64,000 bases of DNA from Amphibacillus sediminis NBRC 103570 (GCF_001552275.1 NZ_BCQW01000008.1:1-64000), one strand, 5' to 3'; positions 31,940 to 42,853 are shown, counted from the stretch's first letter. Notes: a model not told the origin generated them from the letters alone. Translations and numbers: made by a program.

Positions 31940-32317
31940 ATGAAGAAAAGTTATCGATTAAAAACCAATGATGAGTTCCAGAAGGTTTTTAAGCAGGGCA
32001 AATCATTTGCTAATCGTCAGCTTGTCTTATATTATCTCCCTAAAGAGGCTCAACCACATTTTAGAGTTGGTTTATCCGTTTCTAAAAAAGTAGGCAATGC
32101 TGTAGTGAGAAATCGAATAAAGCGCTATCTAAGACAAGCCTTTTTAGAATTAGAATTGGATATTAAGCCAACTTATGATTTTGTTGTGATAGCTAGAGTA
32201 CCAGCAAATAATTTGGACTTCCATCAAACGAAAAAAAGTTTAATTCATGTGTTATTTAAATCAAAACTATTGGTAAAAGATATACGTAAAGTGCGTGTTC
32301 AAAAGACACCGAATTAG
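31940..32317 (+). CDS. rnpA: Ribonuclease P protein component
   Basis: RnpA is the protein subunit of RNase P, which matures tRNA 5' ends. The 125-residue product has the basic core [15 protein letters not shown] (about 52-66) typical of the family and starts [18 protein letters not shown] lies upstream of the ATG. It precedes yidC, as in nearly all bacteria. Confidence 0.95.
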   Translation: MKKSYRLKTNDEFQKVFKQGKSFANRQLVLYYLPKEAQPHFRVGLSVSKKVGNAVVRNRIKRYLRQAFLELELDIKPTYDFVVIARVPANNLDFHQTKKSLIHVLFKSKLLVKDIRKVRVQKTPN

Positions 32318-32450
32318 AATCAAGCAGATCTTAACCTCTTATTAAAAAAATATATTTACTGATCGTTATAGTATTAACGCTAAGATAATGATAAAATAAC
32401 ACTTGAGTTTTACATATATATGCTATGAATGTATATGAAGGAGGAAAATC

Positions 32451-33224
32451 ATGCGTAAGAAGGTCTTTTTTGTCACGGCCTTAATTGGTTTAGTACTACT
32501 CTTATCTGGATGTGGAGATGTTAACCAACCAATCACATCAGAGAGTACAGGATTTTGGGATTCCTATTTTGTCTACCCACTATCATGGTTAATTACTAAT
32601 GTAGCTGACATATTCGGAGGAAGCTTTGGTTTGGCGATCGTTGTTGTTACGTTATTAATTCGATCCTTGCTTATTCCATTAAATGTTAAACAACTAAAAA
32701 GTTCAAAAGCTATGCAAGAGATTCAGCCAAAGCTTCAAGAGTTAAGAGAAAAGTATAGCTCTAAAGATGCGCAAACTCAACAAAAATTACAACAAGAAAC
32801 GATGGAATTATTTCAAAAAAATAAGATAAACCCAATGGCGGGCTGTTTACCAATGGTTGTTCAAATGCCGATTTTAATTGGCTTGTATCAATCGATCATG
32901 CGTACACCTGGCTTACAGGACGGTAGTTTCCTTTGGTTTGAACTTTCACAACCAGATCCATTTTATATTTTACCGATTGTAGCAGCAGCAGCTACTTTCT
33001 TACAACAAAAATTAACAATGGCTGGTACGAACTCTACTCAAAATGCTGGTAGTCCGCAAATGACGATGATGCTGTATATGATGCCAATTATGATTGGTGC
33101 TATGTCAATGTTTTTCCCGGCAGCGCTCTCCCTATATTGGGTTGTTGGTAACGTCTTTATGGTATTACAAACTATTTTTATTCGTAAACCGTTTAAATTT
33201 CAGCAACAAGCGGGAGGAAAATAA
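32451..33224 (+). CDS. spoIIIJ: Membrane protein insertase YidC/SpoIIIJ
   Basis: SpoIIIJ inserts membrane proteins and is needed for sigma-G activity during sporulation in B. subtilis. The 257-residue product has a lipoprotein signal ending LLSGC (Cys21), then five membrane segments. The conserved arginine of the hydrophilic groove is visible in LLIRSLLIP. The segment NPMAGCLPMVVQMPI is a family hallmark. GGAGG precedes the ATG. jag follows after 2 bp. Confidence 0.95.
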   Translation: MRKKVFFVTALIGLVLLLSGCGDVNQPITSESTGFWDSYFVYPLSWLITNVADIFGGSFGLAIVVVTLLIRSLLIPLNVKQLKSSKAMQEIQPKLQELREKYSSKDAQTQQKLQQETMELFQKNKINPMAGCLPMVVQMPILIGLYQSIMRTPGLQDGSFLWFELSQPDPFYILPIVAAAATFLQQKLTMAGTNSTQNAGSPQMTMMLYMMPIMIGAMSMFFPAALSLYWVVGNVFMVLQTIFIRKPFKFQQQAGGK

Positions 33225-33226
33225 TA

Positions 33227-33847
33227 GTGAAACAAGTTACTGCTTCTGGACAAACAGTTAATGATGCGGTCCAATCAGCCTTGCAGCAACTTAACACCAC
33301 AGAGGACCAAGTCCATATTGATATTATCGATGAAGGTAAAAAAGGGATGTTTGGTTTATTTGGCGCTAAACGAGCTATCGTAAAAGTAACAATTAAAGAA
33401 GATCCAATTGACCAGGCAAAAATCTACTTAAAACAAATTGCCCATAGTTTTTCTAATGATGTCGACGTTGATGTAAAACGTGATGGACAAAATATTCGTT
33501 TTGACTTATCAGGTGAGAAAATAGCTATGATTATAGGTAAACGTGGACAAACCCTTAATGCTATCCAACATCTTGTGCAAGTTATGTTGAATCGTCATAC
33601 AAACGAGCACTTTAGAATTATTATTGATGCTGAAGGCTATCGGGAACGGCGGCAGGCTACTTTAGAGCAGTTAGCTCAGCGTTTGGCTGACAAAGCAATA
33701 AAAATAAAGAAGCATGTTGCACTTGAACCAATGCCTTCTTACGAGCGTAAAATTATTCATAGTATTTTACAGGATAATCATGAGGTTGAAACCTATTCAG
33801 ATGGCAAAGAACCTAATCGGCATGTGGTTATCAAGCCATTATTGTAA
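33227..33847 (+). CDS. jag: RNA-binding protein Jag/KhpB
   Basis: Jag (KhpB) is a KH/R3H RNA-binding protein that works with KhpA, linked to cell division and elongation in Gram-positives. The 206-residue product has the Jag_N domain (about 1-52, ending GLFGAKRA), a KH domain with IIGKRGQTL and a C-terminal R3H domain (MPSYERKIIHSIL). It starts at GTG with GGGAGG upstream. It is cotranscribed with spoIIIJ. Confidence 0.94.
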   Translation: MKQVTASGQTVNDAVQSALQQLNTTEDQVHIDIIDEGKKGMFGLFGAKRAIVKVTIKEDPIDQAKIYLKQIAHSFSNDVDVDVKRDGQNIRFDLSGEKIAMIIGKRGQTLNAIQHLVQVMLNRHTNEHFRIIIDAEGYRERRQATLEQLAQRLADKAIKIKKHVALEPMPSYERKIIHSILQDNHEVETYSDGKEPNRHVVIKPLL

Positions 33848-33951
33848 CAGAAAGTTTAGTATGCACGTAACATTACTAAATAAAATTTTCTAATAGTATG
33901 TGTTCAAGAAAGCTGAATGATCAACTCGGTGCTATTTTGAACAGCCTTAAA

Positions 33952-33997
33952 TAACGGTCTTTTCTCGGATTCAAAACGAGGAAAGACCGTTAAATTT
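33952..33997 (+). terminator. long hairpin, probable terminator of spoIIIJ-jag
   Basis: AACGGTCTTTTCTCG and CGAGGAAAGACCGTT (33953-33991) form a 15-bp stem with one mismatch around a GATTCAAAA loop, followed by AAATTT. The T-tract is weak. Confidence 0.5.
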
Positions 33998-34161
33998 CAC
34001 TCAAAAATGATTAAAATCGATAACAAACGATTTGAGAAAATTGTTCTAAAAGCTAGTTTAGCCGTTTTTAGTATCTATATTAGAGAAGCAAAGTCTATTT
34101 TTGAGCTTTTTCCATTAGAGTTCTGGTAAAATGTAATACAAGTAGAAAGACGGACGAAGAG

Positions 34162-34226
34162 TTATCCACAGTGGACAAACGGTAGGTTGAGTTGAAGGTG
34201 AGCTAATTTTATCCACAAGTGGATAA
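34162..34226. promoter_or_regulatory. DnaA-box cluster upstream of mnmE
   Basis: Perfect DnaA boxes TTATCCACA lie at 34162-34170 and 34209-34217, and the second is followed at once by an inverted AGTGGATAA (34218-34226). They are about 3 kb from oriC and 120-190 bp before mnmE. B. subtilis is reported to have an oriC-proximal DnaA-box cluster at this gene (trmE). Confidence 0.7.
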
Positions 34227-34347
34227 AATTATTTATTTTTTTTACTTGTGATTTATGTTATTCTATTAAGTTAGTGATGGTTAATATAAATTGACAGACA
34301 TGTTTAATATATATTTAGGAAATAGTAAATTTAAGGAGGTGAGAGCG

Positions 34348-35724
34348 ATGGAATTTGATACAATTGCGGCCATATCGACCCCGATTGGAGAAGGGGCGAT
34401 TGCAATTGTCCGTTTAAGTGGAAAGCAAGCTATTACGATTGCTAATCGAATGGTTAGTGGACGGGATTTAAACCAAGTGGACTCACATACGATTCATTAT
34501 GGGAAAATTGTTGACCCTGCAACGAATGAATTAGTGGAAGAGGTTATGGTTAGCGTGATGCGAGCACCCAAAACGTTTACGCGAGAAGATGTTGTTGAGC
34601 TTAATTGCCATGGGGGATTAGCATCAGTTAACCGCTTATTGGAGCTTACTCTACAGGAGGGAGCACGATTAGCTGAACCAGGTGAGTTTACTAAGCGTGC
34701 TTTTTTAAATGGGCGTATTGATTTGTCACAAGCTGAAGCTGTCATGGATTTAATCCGAGCTAAAACGGATAAAGCAATGGGGGTTGCCATGAAACAGCTT
34801 GATGGTAAGCTGTCTAAGCTAATTCAACGGCTACGACAGATGCTCATTGAGACCGTCGCCCACGTTGAGGTAAATATTGATTACCCTGAGTACGATGATG
34901 TTGAAGAGATGACGAAGCAGGTTATGTTTGACAAAATCGGTGAAGTCTATCAAGAAATTGAACGATTGCTCGCAATGGCAAAGCAAGGAAAGGTACTACG
35001 TGAAGGTATTTCTACTGCAATCATTGGCAGACCTAATGTAGGAAAATCCTCCTTAATGAATTCACTCGTTCAAGAAAATAAAGCGATTGTCACTGATATT
35101 CCAGGAACAACCCGTGATATTATCGAAGAGTATGTAAACGTTAGGGGTGTCCCGCTAAGACTAGTCGATACAGCTGGAATAAGAGACACTGATGATATTG
35201 TTGAAAAAATAGGGGTTGAACGCTCTCGACAAGTCTTGAAAGAGGCAGATTTAATCCTACTGGTCTTAAATAATAATGAACCTTTGACTGAACAAGATCG
35301 TCAGCTATTTAACTTGATAGCTGATCTACAAACAATTATCCTCATTAATAAAACCGATTTACCCCAAACGATTGATCGTGAAGAGGTGGAACGGTTAGCG
35401 AATGGAAACCCAATTGTGGCAACGTCATTAGTTAATGAGGAAGGGATAGACCAATTAGAAACAGCTATTGCAGACACATTTTTCACAGGAAATATTGAAA
35501 CAACAGATTTAACTTATGTCTCAAACGTTCGACATATTCAGCTTTTGAAGCAAGCTTTGCGAGCATTAGATGATGCACGAGCAGGTTTAGATGCTGATAT
35601 GCCAATTGATTTAATTCAAATTGACGTAACGAGAACTTGGGAATTGCTAGGTGAGATAGTTGGAGATACCGTTCAGGATAGTTTAATTGATCAATTATTT
35701 TCACAGTTTTGTTTAGGGAAATAG
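34348..35724 (+). CDS. mnmE: tRNA modification GTPase MnmE
   Basis: MnmE, with MnmG, installs the cmnm5 group on U34 of certain tRNAs. The 458-residue product has the N-terminal folate-binding domain ([15 protein letters not shown]), the G domain with GRPNVGKSS and DTAGIRDT, and the catalytic C-terminal CLGK. The ATG at 34348 has AAGGAGG upstream; a longer frame from 34291 lacks a ribosome site. It leads the mnmE-mnmG-rsmG-noc group. Confidence 0.96.
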   Translation: MEFDTIAAISTPIGEGAIAIVRLSGKQAITIANRMVSGRDLNQVDSHTIHYGKIVDPATNELVEEVMVSVMRAPKTFTREDVVELNCHGGLASVNRLLELTLQEGARLAEPGEFTKRAFLNGRIDLSQAEAVMDLIRAKTDKAMGVAMKQLDGKLSKLIQRLRQMLIETVAHVEVNIDYPEYDDVEEMTKQVMFDKIGEVYQEIERLLAMAKQGKVLREGISTAIIGRPNVGKSSLMNSLVQENKAIVTDIPGTTRDIIEEYVNVRGVPLRLVDTAGIRDTDDIVEKIGVERSRQVLKEADLILLVLNNNEPLTEQDRQLFNLIADLQTIILINKTDLPQTIDREEVERLANGNPIVATSLVNEEGIDQLETAIADTFFTGNIETTDLTYVSNVRHIQLLKQALRALDDARAGLDADMPIDLIQIDVTRTWELLGEIVGDTVQDSLIDQLFSQFCLGK

Positions 35725-35746
35725 TATATTTTAAGGAGGGAGAAAG

Positions 35747-37639
35747 ATGATATATGATGCAGGACATTACGACGTAATTGTCATTGGTGCTGGCCATGCA
35801 GGGGTAGAAGCTGCAAATGCAGCTGTAAAGCGTGGCGCAAAAACACTAATGTTGTCATTGAATTTAGATATGGTTGCCTTTATGCCATGTAATCCATCCA
35901 TTGGTGGTCCCGCTAAAGGGGTCGTCGTCCGAGAGATTGATGCTTTAGGTGGACTAATGGGTAAAGTCATTGATAAAACCTATATTCAAATGCGAATGCT
36001 CAATACTGGGAAAGGTCCAGCTGTACGAGCATTACGAGCTCAAGCCGATAAACCATTGTATATTCAAGAAATGAAACATCAACTTGAGCAATTAGATCTT
36101 TTAACTATGCGTCAAGCCATGGTAGAACGACTAATCATAGAGGATGGCATTTGTAAAGGTGTGATAACCGAAACAAAAGCCGCCTATTATGCAAAATCTG
36201 TTATTATTACGACTGGAACATTTATGAGAGGAAGCGTCATTATTGGTGACCTGTCTTACCAAAGCGGACCTAATAATCAAAGACCATCAATTAAGCTTTC
36301 TGAACATCTAGAAGAGCTAGGTTTTGATCTAGTTCGCTTCAAAACAGGGACACCTCCTCGTGTAAATGCAAAGACCATCGATTATTCAAAAACAGAAATA
36401 CAACCAGGTGATGAAGAGCCGAGCCATTTTTCTTATGAGACTAAAGAGGCGATTCTTGATCAAATTCCTTGCTGGTTGACTTATACAAATGAGCAAACCC
36501 ATCAAATCATCAATGATAATTTAGGTTTATCTGCGATGTATTCTGGAATGATCAAAGGGACCGGCCCACGCTATTGTCCTTCAATTGAGGATAAAGTGGT
36601 TCGTTTTCATGATAAACCAAGACATCAAATTTTCCTTGAACCTGAAGGACGAAATACGGAAGAAGTCTATGTACAAGGCTTTTCAACTTCTTTGCCAGAA
36701 TTTGTTCAACATGATATGTTACGAACAATAGCAGGTTTAGAAAATAGTGAAATTATGCGACCGGGTTATGCAATTGAATATGATGCAGTAGTACCAACAC
36801 AACTTTGGCCAACTCTAGAAGTGAAAAATATCCCTGGTTTATTTACTGCAGGCCAAATTAACGGAACATCTGGTTATGAAGAGGCAGCAGGTCAAGGGCT
36901 GATGGCGGGTATTAATGCAGCTGCTCGCGCTTTGAACCTTGAACCACTTATTTTGGATCGATCTCAAGCCTATATCGGTGTATTAATCGATGACCTCGTG
37001 ACTAAAGGAACAAATGAGCCTTATCGTTTGTTAACATCACGTGCAGAATATCGACTATTGCTACGCCATGATAATGCAGATATTAGATTGACGGAAATTG
37101 GTTATAATTTGGGGTTAATTAGTGAAGAGCGTTATCAAATGTTTGAACAAAAACTAGCAAGCATTGAACAAGAAAAACAAAGATTGGCAAAGGTAACAAT
37201 TAAACCATCAGCAGAACTAGATCAACTGCTAATGGATGCAGGTGGAACAGGGCTAAAAGAACCAATTAAAGCTTTAGACTTATTAAAACGCCCTGAAGTA
37301 AGCTATGGATTGATTAATCAACTAGCCTCATCAGAACAAGACTTGCCAAATGATGTTCAAGAACAAGTTGAAATTCAAATTAAGTATCAAGGTTATATTG
37401 ATAAAGCTAAACAACAGGTTGAACGCATGCAAAAAATGGAAAATAAATCCATCCCTGAAAATATTGATTATGACGCAATTAGTGGTTTAGCTACAGAAGC
37501 AAAACAAAAGCTAAAAAAAGTACGCCCATTATCAGTAGGGCAAGCATCCCGAATTTCTGGGGTCAACCCTGCAGATATTTCTATCTTGTTAGTTTATATT
37601 GAACAAGGTCAAATTGCGAAGCGGCCAAAAGAAGCTTAA
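35747..37639 (+). CDS. mnmG: tRNA modification enzyme MnmG (GidA)
   Basis: MnmG is the FAD-dependent partner of MnmE. The 630-residue product has the dinucleotide-binding motif [10 protein letters not shown] near residue 14, the family motifs [11 protein letters not shown] and TGTPPRV, and the C-terminal GIDA-associated helical domain ([20 protein letters not shown]). AAGGAGG precedes the ATG, 22 bp after mnmE. Confidence 0.97.
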   Translation: MIYDAGHYDVIVIGAGHAGVEAANAAVKRGAKTLMLSLNLDMVAFMPCNPSIGGPAKGVVVREIDALGGLMGKVIDKTYIQMRMLNTGKGPAVRALRAQADKPLYIQEMKHQLEQLDLLTMRQAMVERLIIEDGICKGVITETKAAYYAKSVIITTGTFMRGSVIIGDLSYQSGPNNQRPSIKLSEHLEELGFDLVRFKTGTPPRVNAKTIDYSKTEIQPGDEEPSHFSYETKEAILDQIPCWLTYTNEQTHQIINDNLGLSAMYSGMIKGTGPRYCPSIEDKVVRFHDKPRHQIFLEPEGRNTEEVYVQGFSTSLPEFVQHDMLRTIAGLENSEIMRPGYAIEYDAVVPTQLWPTLEVKNIPGLFTAGQINGTSGYEEAAGQGLMAGINAAARALNLEPLILDRSQAYIGVLIDDLVTKGTNEPYRLLTSRAEYRLLLRHDNADIRLTEIGYNLGLISEERYQMFEQKLASIEQEKQRLAKVTIKPSAELDQLLMDAGGTGLKEPIKALDLLKRPEVSYGLINQLASSEQDLPNDVQEQVEIQIKYQGYIDKAKQQVERMQKMENKSIPENIDYDAISGLATEAKQKLKKVRPLSVGQASRISGVNPADISILLVYIEQGQIAKRPKEA

Positions 37640-37672
37640 AGCTATTTGGGCCAAAGGAAAGGGAAAAAATCA

Positions 37673-38389
37673 ATGAATATAGATCAATTTGAGCAAGCAT
37701 TAAGCCAAAATGGTATCACCTTATCAACTGAACAGAGGCAACAGTTTGAGATCTACTACCAAACCTTAATTGAATGGAATCAAAAAATGAATTTAACTGC
37801 GATAACTGAACAAGCTGAGGTTTATCTTAAGCATTTTTACGATTCCATTACAGCTGGCTTTTATGTAGATTTGACAAAGGATTTAACTGTTTGTGATGTC
37901 GGAGCTGGTGCAGGATTCCCAAGTATACCATTAAAAATTTGTTTTCCTCAATTGAAAGTCACGATCGTAGACTCTTTAAATAAACGTATTGCCTTTTTAA
38001 ATCATCTTGCCAATCAATTAGGCTTAGAGGATGTTGCCTTTTATCATGATCGAGCAGAATTTTTTGGCCGCAATAAGCAGTTTAGACACCAATTTGACCT
38101 TGTCATTGCAAGGGCAGTAGCAAAAACATCGGTACTCAGTGAATTTTGCCTGCCCCTTGCTAAAACAGGTGGTCTTTTTATTGCGATGAAAGGACCGAAT
38201 GCTGAGAGTGAACTAAAGGAAGCTGAAAATGCAATTGAATTACTGGGGGGACAAATTAATACCGTTTATACGTTTGATCTCCCTAAAAACCAAGGTGAAC
38301 GCAATATTGTAGTCATTGACAAGAAACGTCAAACGCCTAAAGCTTATCCTAGAAAACCAGGTACACCAACGAAATCACCACTAGTTTGA
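37673..38389 (+). CDS. rsmG: 16S rRNA (guanine527-N7)-methyltransferase RsmG
   Basis: RsmG methylates G527 of 16S rRNA. The 238-residue product has the SAM-binding motif [15 protein letters not shown] and the conserved NLTAI segment. The ATG at 37673 with GGAAAGGG upstream is preferred over an in-frame TTG at 37646. It follows mnmG by 33 bp. Confidence 0.95.
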   Translation: MNIDQFEQALSQNGITLSTEQRQQFEIYYQTLIEWNQKMNLTAITEQAEVYLKHFYDSITAGFYVDLTKDLTVCDVGAGAGFPSIPLKICFPQLKVTIVDSLNKRIAFLNHLANQLGLEDVAFYHDRAEFFGRNKQFRHQFDLVIARAVAKTSVLSEFCLPLAKTGGLFIAMKGPNAESELKEAENAIELLGGQINTVYTFDLPKNQGERNIVVIDKKRQTPKAYPRKPGTPTKSPLV

Positions 38390-38503
38390 ATGAAACAGTT
38401 GCCTAATTTTAAATATTCCTTTACGATTTTGCAGGATATTGTGATAAAATAGTAGAAGTATAGGAATATATGTTGGTATTATATCAGGTTTATTTCATTT
38501 AAA

Positions 38504-38519
38504 TGTTCCACGTGAAACA
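38504..38519. promoter_or_regulatory. parS site 1
   Basis: TGTTCCACGTGAAACA matches the parS consensus at 15 of 16 bases (C for T at position 5). It lies 48 bp before noc. Confidence 0.85.
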
Positions 38520-38566
38520 TTTTTATTCTGGGATAATGAGAGAACGGAAGAGAAGGTGGTGTTGAT

Positions 38567-39424
38567 ATGTTGCCTCCGTTTAGTCGTATATTCGGAATGG
38601 GTGATAAAGAAGGGGCAATGGAAGAAGAAACATTGAATCAAGGGGAAGTTGTCCATCTTGCCATAAATCAAATTGTACCGAATCGATTTCAACCAAGGAC
38701 AATTTTTAATCAAGAGAAAATAGAGGAACTTGCTCAAACGATTCGTACTCATGGTATGATTCAGCCAATCGTCGTAAGAGTCTTAGATGAGGATAGCCAG
38801 AATGAAAAGTATGAAATCATAGCAGGCGAACGTCGCTATCGTGCGGTATCCCTCTTAGAATGGGAGCATATCCCTGCGATCATTCGTGAAATGAATGACA
38901 AAGAAACAGCTTCGGTTGCCCTTATTGAAAATTTACAACGCGAAGAATTGACAGTAATAGAAGAAGCGAAAGCCTATGAGCGCTTACTTTCGATACATCA
39001 ATTAACACAAGAAGCACTTGCCCAACGTTTAGGAAAAAGCCAATCTACTATCGCCAATAAAATGCGTTTGTTAAAGCTACCGGAATCTGTTCAAAATGCA
39101 ATATTAAACAAAAAGATTACAGAAAGACATGCTAGAGCCTTGATCAGCTTAAAGGATCAAAATAAGCAAGAGCAATTATTAGAAGAGATTATTAATCATC
39201 ATTTAAATGTAAAACAAACAGAACAACGCATTGAAAAGATGCTTAACGAACAGCCTAAAAAGAGAAAACCAAGATTAAAGGGTTTTAATAAAGATATGCG
39301 AATAGCTATGAACACAATACGGCAATCACTTAATATGGTATCAGATACTGGCGTTAAGTTAGAAACAGATGAGCAGGATTTAGATGAATACTATCAAATC
39401 ACAATAAAGATACCAAAAAATTAA
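38567..39424 (+). CDS. noc: Nucleoid occlusion protein Noc
   Basis: Noc is a ParB-like CTPase that binds Noc sites and blocks division over the nucleoid. The 285-residue product has an N-terminal amphipathic segment ([12 protein letters not shown]) matching the membrane-targeting helix of B. subtilis Noc, the GERRYRAV nucleotide motif, an ENLQREEL segment, the helix-turn-helix [13 protein letters not shown] and a C-terminal dimerisation domain. The RMA-NTIRQSL segment near the end is Noc-specific, which separates it from Spo0J. AAGGTGG precedes the ATG. Confidence 0.94.
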   Translation: MLPPFSRIFGMGDKEGAMEEETLNQGEVVHLAINQIVPNRFQPRTIFNQEKIEELAQTIRTHGMIQPIVVRVLDEDSQNEKYEIIAGERRYRAVSLLEWEHIPAIIREMNDKETASVALIENLQREELTVIEEAKAYERLLSIHQLTQEALAQRLGKSQSTIANKMRLLKLPESVQNAILNKKITERHARALISLKDQNKQEQLLEEIINHHLNVKQTEQRIEKMLNEQPKKRKPRLKGFNKDMRIAMNTIRQSLNMVSDTGVKLETDEQDLDEYYQITIKIPKN

Positions 39425-39455
39425 CCTATCTCACCAGCTGAGGTAGGTTTTTTCT
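39424..39455 (+). terminator. terminator of the mnmE-noc group
   Basis: AACCTATCTC and GAGGTAGGTT (39423-39449) form a 10-bp stem followed by TTTTTC. Repeat copy R5 begins directly after it. Confidence 0.8.
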
Positions 39456-39457
39456 TA

Positions 39458-39566
39458 TTTTATCGCAGTGTTACTGGCTGGGGCTGCGATTACTCGCCCC
39501 ATCGAAGGGCTTTTGTAAGACTCCCATAACATGAAAAAAGGGAACACGCCATTTCTAAGTGGGAGA
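39458..39566 (-). repeat. modular intergenic repeat, copy R5 (module A, reversed)
   Basis: Reversed relative to copies R1-R4: it starts TTTATCGCAGTGTTACTGG and ends AAGTGGGAG. The inner part GGGGCTGCGATTACTCGCCCC is complete. The rest of the gap to soj (39567-39851) is AT-rich with no recognised signal. Confidence 0.9.
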
Positions 39567-39851
39567 GCACAAACCTCAAGCGAAAATGACTTCATTGTTC
39601 TGATTGATCAAAGGATATTATTCTACTAGCAATTGAACTAAAGATGTATTGTCTATCAACTGCAAAAATCGTGTTCTTTATAAATAAAGTGTTTAGAAAT
39701 GCAAGCAGAATAGGTCTATTAATTTAATTTTTATAGGTAAAATAGATTGATTTTTAAATTTAACATAATTATCTATTTAAATTGCGATGTTTATTTTTAA
39801 AAAAAATGATAGAATAGATATGATAGAGTTTTAGACTAGGTAGGTGACACG

Positions 39852-40625
39852 ATGGGAAAAGTAATCGCCGTAGCAAATCAAAAAGGCGGCGTAGGCAAAA
39901 CAACATCAGCCGTAAACTTAAGTGCATGCTTAGCACATTTAGGTCATAAAACGTTACTTGTTGATATTGATCCACAAGGAAATGCAACAAGTGGGGTAGG
40001 TATAAATAAAGCAGATATTGATCAATGCATTTATAATGTACTTGTAGAAGATTTAAGTGCTGTTGATGTCTGTGTTTCTACAGCGATTGATAATCTAGAT
40101 GTGATACCTGCCACGATTCAATTGGCAGGAGCAGAAATAGAGTTAGTTCCAACCATTTCAAGAGAAGTACGATTAAAAAAAGCATTAGAATCATCAATAA
40201 ATCAATATGATTACATCATTATTGATTGCCCACCATCTTTAGGTCTGTTAACCTTAAACTCGTTAACTGCGGCCCATAGTGTCTTAATCCCTGTTCAATG
40301 TGAATACTACGCATTAGAGGGGTTAAGTCAATTACTAAATACTGTGAGGTTAGTACAAAAGCACCTTAATAAAGGATTAATGATTGAAGGTGTGTTGTTA
40401 ACGATGTTAGATGCACGAACAAATCTAGGATTGCAGGTCATCGAAGAAGTAAAGAAATACTTCCAAGATAAAGTGTATCGCTCAGTTATTCCTCGGAATG
40501 TTCGTTTGGGTGAAGCACCAAGTTATGGTCAGCCCATTATTACTTATGATCCAAAATCTAGAGGAGCCGAAGTTTATTTGGATTTAGCAAAGGAAGTGAT
40601 TGCGAATGGCGAGAGGGTTAGGTAA
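39852..40625 (+). CDS. soj: Chromosome partitioning ATPase Soj (ParA)
   Basis: Soj is a ParA ATPase that works with Spo0J in origin segregation and also regulates DnaA. The 257-residue product begins with the deviant Walker A KGGVGKTT (11-18), and DIDPQGNAT and DCPPSLG follow. No extra N-terminal domain is present, as in the short chromosomal ParA type. GGTGACACG precedes the ATG. It overlaps spo0J by 20 bp. Confidence 0.96.
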   Translation: MGKVIAVANQKGGVGKTTSAVNLSACLAHLGHKTLLVDIDPQGNATSGVGINKADIDQCIYNVLVEDLSAVDVCVSTAIDNLDVIPATIQLAGAEIELVPTISREVRLKKALESSINQYDYIIIDCPPSLGLLTLNSLTAAHSVLIPVQCEYYALEGLSQLLNTVRLVQKHLNKGLMIEGVLLTMLDARTNLGLQVIEEVKKYFQDKVYRSVIPRNVRLGEAPSYGQPIITYDPKSRGAEVYLDLAKEVIANGERVR

Positions 40626-41451
40626 GGGGATTAATGCTTTTTTTCCAGAGCTTGAACAAGAAAATCTAGATCAAGAAAACGTTATTCAAGTAGAAATTAC
40701 AAAGTGTCGCCCTAATCCATATCAACCTCGAAAGACTTTTCAAGTAGAAGGACTTGAGGAGTTAACGGCGTCAATTTTGGAATATGGCATTATTCAACCA
40801 TTGCTTGTAAGAAAATCGATCAAAGGCTATGAGATCATTGCTGGTGAACGACGCTATCGAGCAGCGAAAGAAGCTGGACTTGATCGAATTCCGGTCATCG
40901 TTAAAGAGATGGATGACCAAAAAATGATGGAACTTGCTTTACTAGAAAACTTACAACGTGAAAACCTGACACCTATTGAGGAAGCTCAAGCCTATGTGAA
41001 TTTGATGAAAACCTATGATTTGACTCAGGACGATTTAGCAAAAAAACTAGGAAAGAGTAGACCACATATTGCGAACCTGGTGAGATTATTACAGCTTCCT
41101 GCTCCAGTTACAGCAATGATTAATAACGGTGAGCTATCAATGGGACATGGTCGGGCACTTCTAGGATTAAAAGATAAGACGAAACTAACCGTATTAATAA
41201 AAAAGATTACCTCAGAGAAACTTAATGTTCGTCAAGTAGAGGGACTTGTGCAACAGCTAAATCAAAAAGCTCCTAAAGAAAAGGCAACCAAAGTTAAGAA
41301 AAATATCTTTATTCTCGAACGTGAAAATACATTGCGAGATCGATTAGGGACAAATGTTAAAATACATCAAGGCAAGAAAAAAGGCAAAATTGAGATCGAC
41401 TTTTATAATAACGATGACCTTGATCGAATTATTGAATTGTTACAAGATTAA
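40606..41451 (+). CDS. spo0J: Chromosome partitioning protein Spo0J (ParB)
   Basis: Spo0J is a CTP-dependent DNA clamp that loads at parS and recruits SMC. The 281-residue product starts MARGLGKGINAFF and has the CTPase motifs [10 protein letters not shown] and ENLQRENL, the helix-turn-helix KSRPHIANLVRLL and the C-terminal KGKIEIDFYNNDDLDRI domain. The ATG at 40606 matches the family start better than the in-frame ATG at 40600. It overlaps soj. Confidence 0.96.
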   Translation: MARGLGKGINAFFPELEQENLDQENVIQVEITKCRPNPYQPRKTFQVEGLEELTASILEYGIIQPLLVRKSIKGYEIIAGERRYRAAKEAGLDRIPVIVKEMDDQKMMELALLENLQRENLTPIEEAQAYVNLMKTYDLTQDDLAKKLGKSRPHIANLVRLLQLPAPVTAMINNGELSMGHGRALLGLKDKTKLTVLIKKITSEKLNVRQVEGLVQQLNQKAPKEKATKVKKNIFILERENTLRDRLGTNVKIHQGKKKGKIEIDFYNNDDLDRIIELLQD

Positions 41452-41463
41452 TAAAGAAAAAAC

Positions 41464-41500
41464 TGATCTGGTTTAGTATCTTACTAAACCAGATTTTACT
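41464..41500 (+). terminator. terminator of soj-spo0J
   Basis: ATCTGGTTTAGTA and TACTAAACCAGAT (41466-41495) form a nearly perfect stem followed by TTTA. Confidence 0.75.
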
Positions 41501-41525
41501 ACATGTGTTGAGAATTTATTCAGAA

Positions 41526-41541
41526 TGTTTCACGTGAAACA
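41526..41541. promoter_or_regulatory. parS site 2 (perfect)
   Basis: TGTTTCACGTGAAACA is a perfect 16-bp parS palindrome, 75 bp after spo0J and just before the next gene. Confidence 0.95.
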
Positions 41542-41559
41542 TTTTAGGCAGGTGCAGCA

Positions 41560-42267
41560 ATGATATTAACAGGAACATTTATCAATGGAGGAGCAATCCT
41601 TCTTGGTACTTTTTTTGGGCTTTTTATTAGAAAAATTCCGGATAGATTTAAGGATACAGCTACGGCTGGTGTGGCATTAGCCATTTTATTAATTGGATTA
41701 CAAATGGCTTTTCAGGTCAATAATATGATTTTAATTCTTCTTAGTCTAATGCTTGGAGGCGTGATAGGAGAATGGCTTAACCTCGAGAGTGCATTTAATA
41801 AAATTGGTACAAAAGTTGCGTATTACGTTAATAGAAATCAGCAAGATTCAAGGATTGCCCAAGGGTTTATTACAGCAAGTATGATCTTTGTTGTTGGGGC
41901 AATGGCTATAATCGGTGCATTAAATAGCGGGTTAAATAATGATCATACGGTACTGATAACAAAGTCAATGTTAGATGGATTTACTGCTCTTGTGTTAAGT
42001 GCGACCTTGGGAATTGGTGTCGGTTTGTCTGCGATACCGGTTGTATTATATCAAGGAAGTTTAGCGATACTTGCTCAACTGATTCAGAGTTCTATTCCTC
42101 ATGCATTATTAGATAGACTTATCAATGAAACAACTGCTATAGGAGGGTTGTTAATTGTAGCAATAGGATTGAATATGCTAGGTCTAACCAAAATCAGGAT
42201 AGCAAATTTAATTCCAGCCATCATGATTGTCGGATTGCTTGTAACGGCTGACTACCTCATTAATTGA
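41560..42267 (+). CDS. DUF554 family membrane protein
   Basis: The 235-residue product is a polytopic membrane protein with about six or seven hydrophobic segments and the DUF554 hallmarks GTFINGGAILLGTFFG at the start and SMLDGFTALVLSATLGIGVG in the middle. It resembles YdfK/YqgA-type proteins; function is unknown. It lies beside a parS site and its 3' end overlaps yyaC by 8 bp on the opposite strand. Confidence 0.85.
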   Translation: MILTGTFINGGAILLGTFFGLFIRKIPDRFKDTATAGVALAILLIGLQMAFQVNNMILILLSLMLGGVIGEWLNLESAFNKIGTKVAYYVNRNQQDSRIAQGFITASMIFVVGAMAIIGALNSGLNNDHTVLITKSMLDGFTALVLSATLGIGVGLSAIPVVLYQGSLAILAQLIQSSIPHALLDRLINETTAIGGLLIVAIGLNMLGLTKIRIANLIPAIMIVGLLVTADYLIN

Positions 42268-42853
42268 TTATTTTGCTGTGATTCGAGTGGGTGAGATAGG
42301 TACGGTGAAGATAATGAAGTGATCTTGCGATGACTTCTGCTTGTTCCATTACTAAATGGAGCCTCGTGTTTTGTAAGGATAAATAATCAACAGGTGTGGT
42401 CGCATTAACAATACCGGTTATGTGTAAGTCACCCACTTCAGGTAGCTTCTTTTTTAGCGCCAAACCTGGCTTTAAAGCACCAATACTTGCTGTTATTTTA
42501 CCAACAGATGTAGCTTTCCCTAAACAGGCATCAACGGCAATTATAAAAGCATGTGGATGGTTAAGATTAATTTGGTTTAATTGTTCTGTCAAATTTAGTG
42601 CATGGATTGGCTGTGCTAAAGTACCGTAAACGGTAAAAAAGGCGGGCTTCCATCTTGTTAATAGTGAGCCAGTTATAGGACCTAAAGCATCTCCTGTAGA
42701 TCGATCTGAACCAATACAAATAATAACGATTTCCTGAGTATAGTTAGGTAACCAAGAAAAAATAAACTTCGCTATATCCTGATAAACCATTAGTTGGTTA
42801 TAATCTAAGCTCAATTTCTCCGGGCGTTGATCATGCTGTTTAGATAAGCTCAT
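42260..42853 (-). CDS. yyaC: YyaC, GPR-like spore protein
   Basis: YyaC is a sporulation-associated protein related to the germination protease/hydrogenase-maturation protease fold. The 197-residue product has the family segments IGSDRSTGDALGP near residue 48, the acidic DACLG motif and GDLHITGIVN. It is a minus-strand gene among plus-strand neighbours, as in B. subtilis where yyaC lies near spo0J. Its substrate is not known. Confidence 0.87.
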   Translation of the reverse strand: MSLSKQHDQRPEKLSLDYNQLMVYQDIAKFIFSWLPNYTQEIVIICIGSDRSTGDALGPITGSLLTRWKPAFFTVYGTLAQPIHALNLTEQLNQINLNHPHAFIIAVDACLGKATSVGKITASIGALKPGLALKKKLPEVGDLHITGIVNATTPVDYLSLQNTRLHLVMEQAEVIARSLHYLHRTYLTHSNHSKIIN

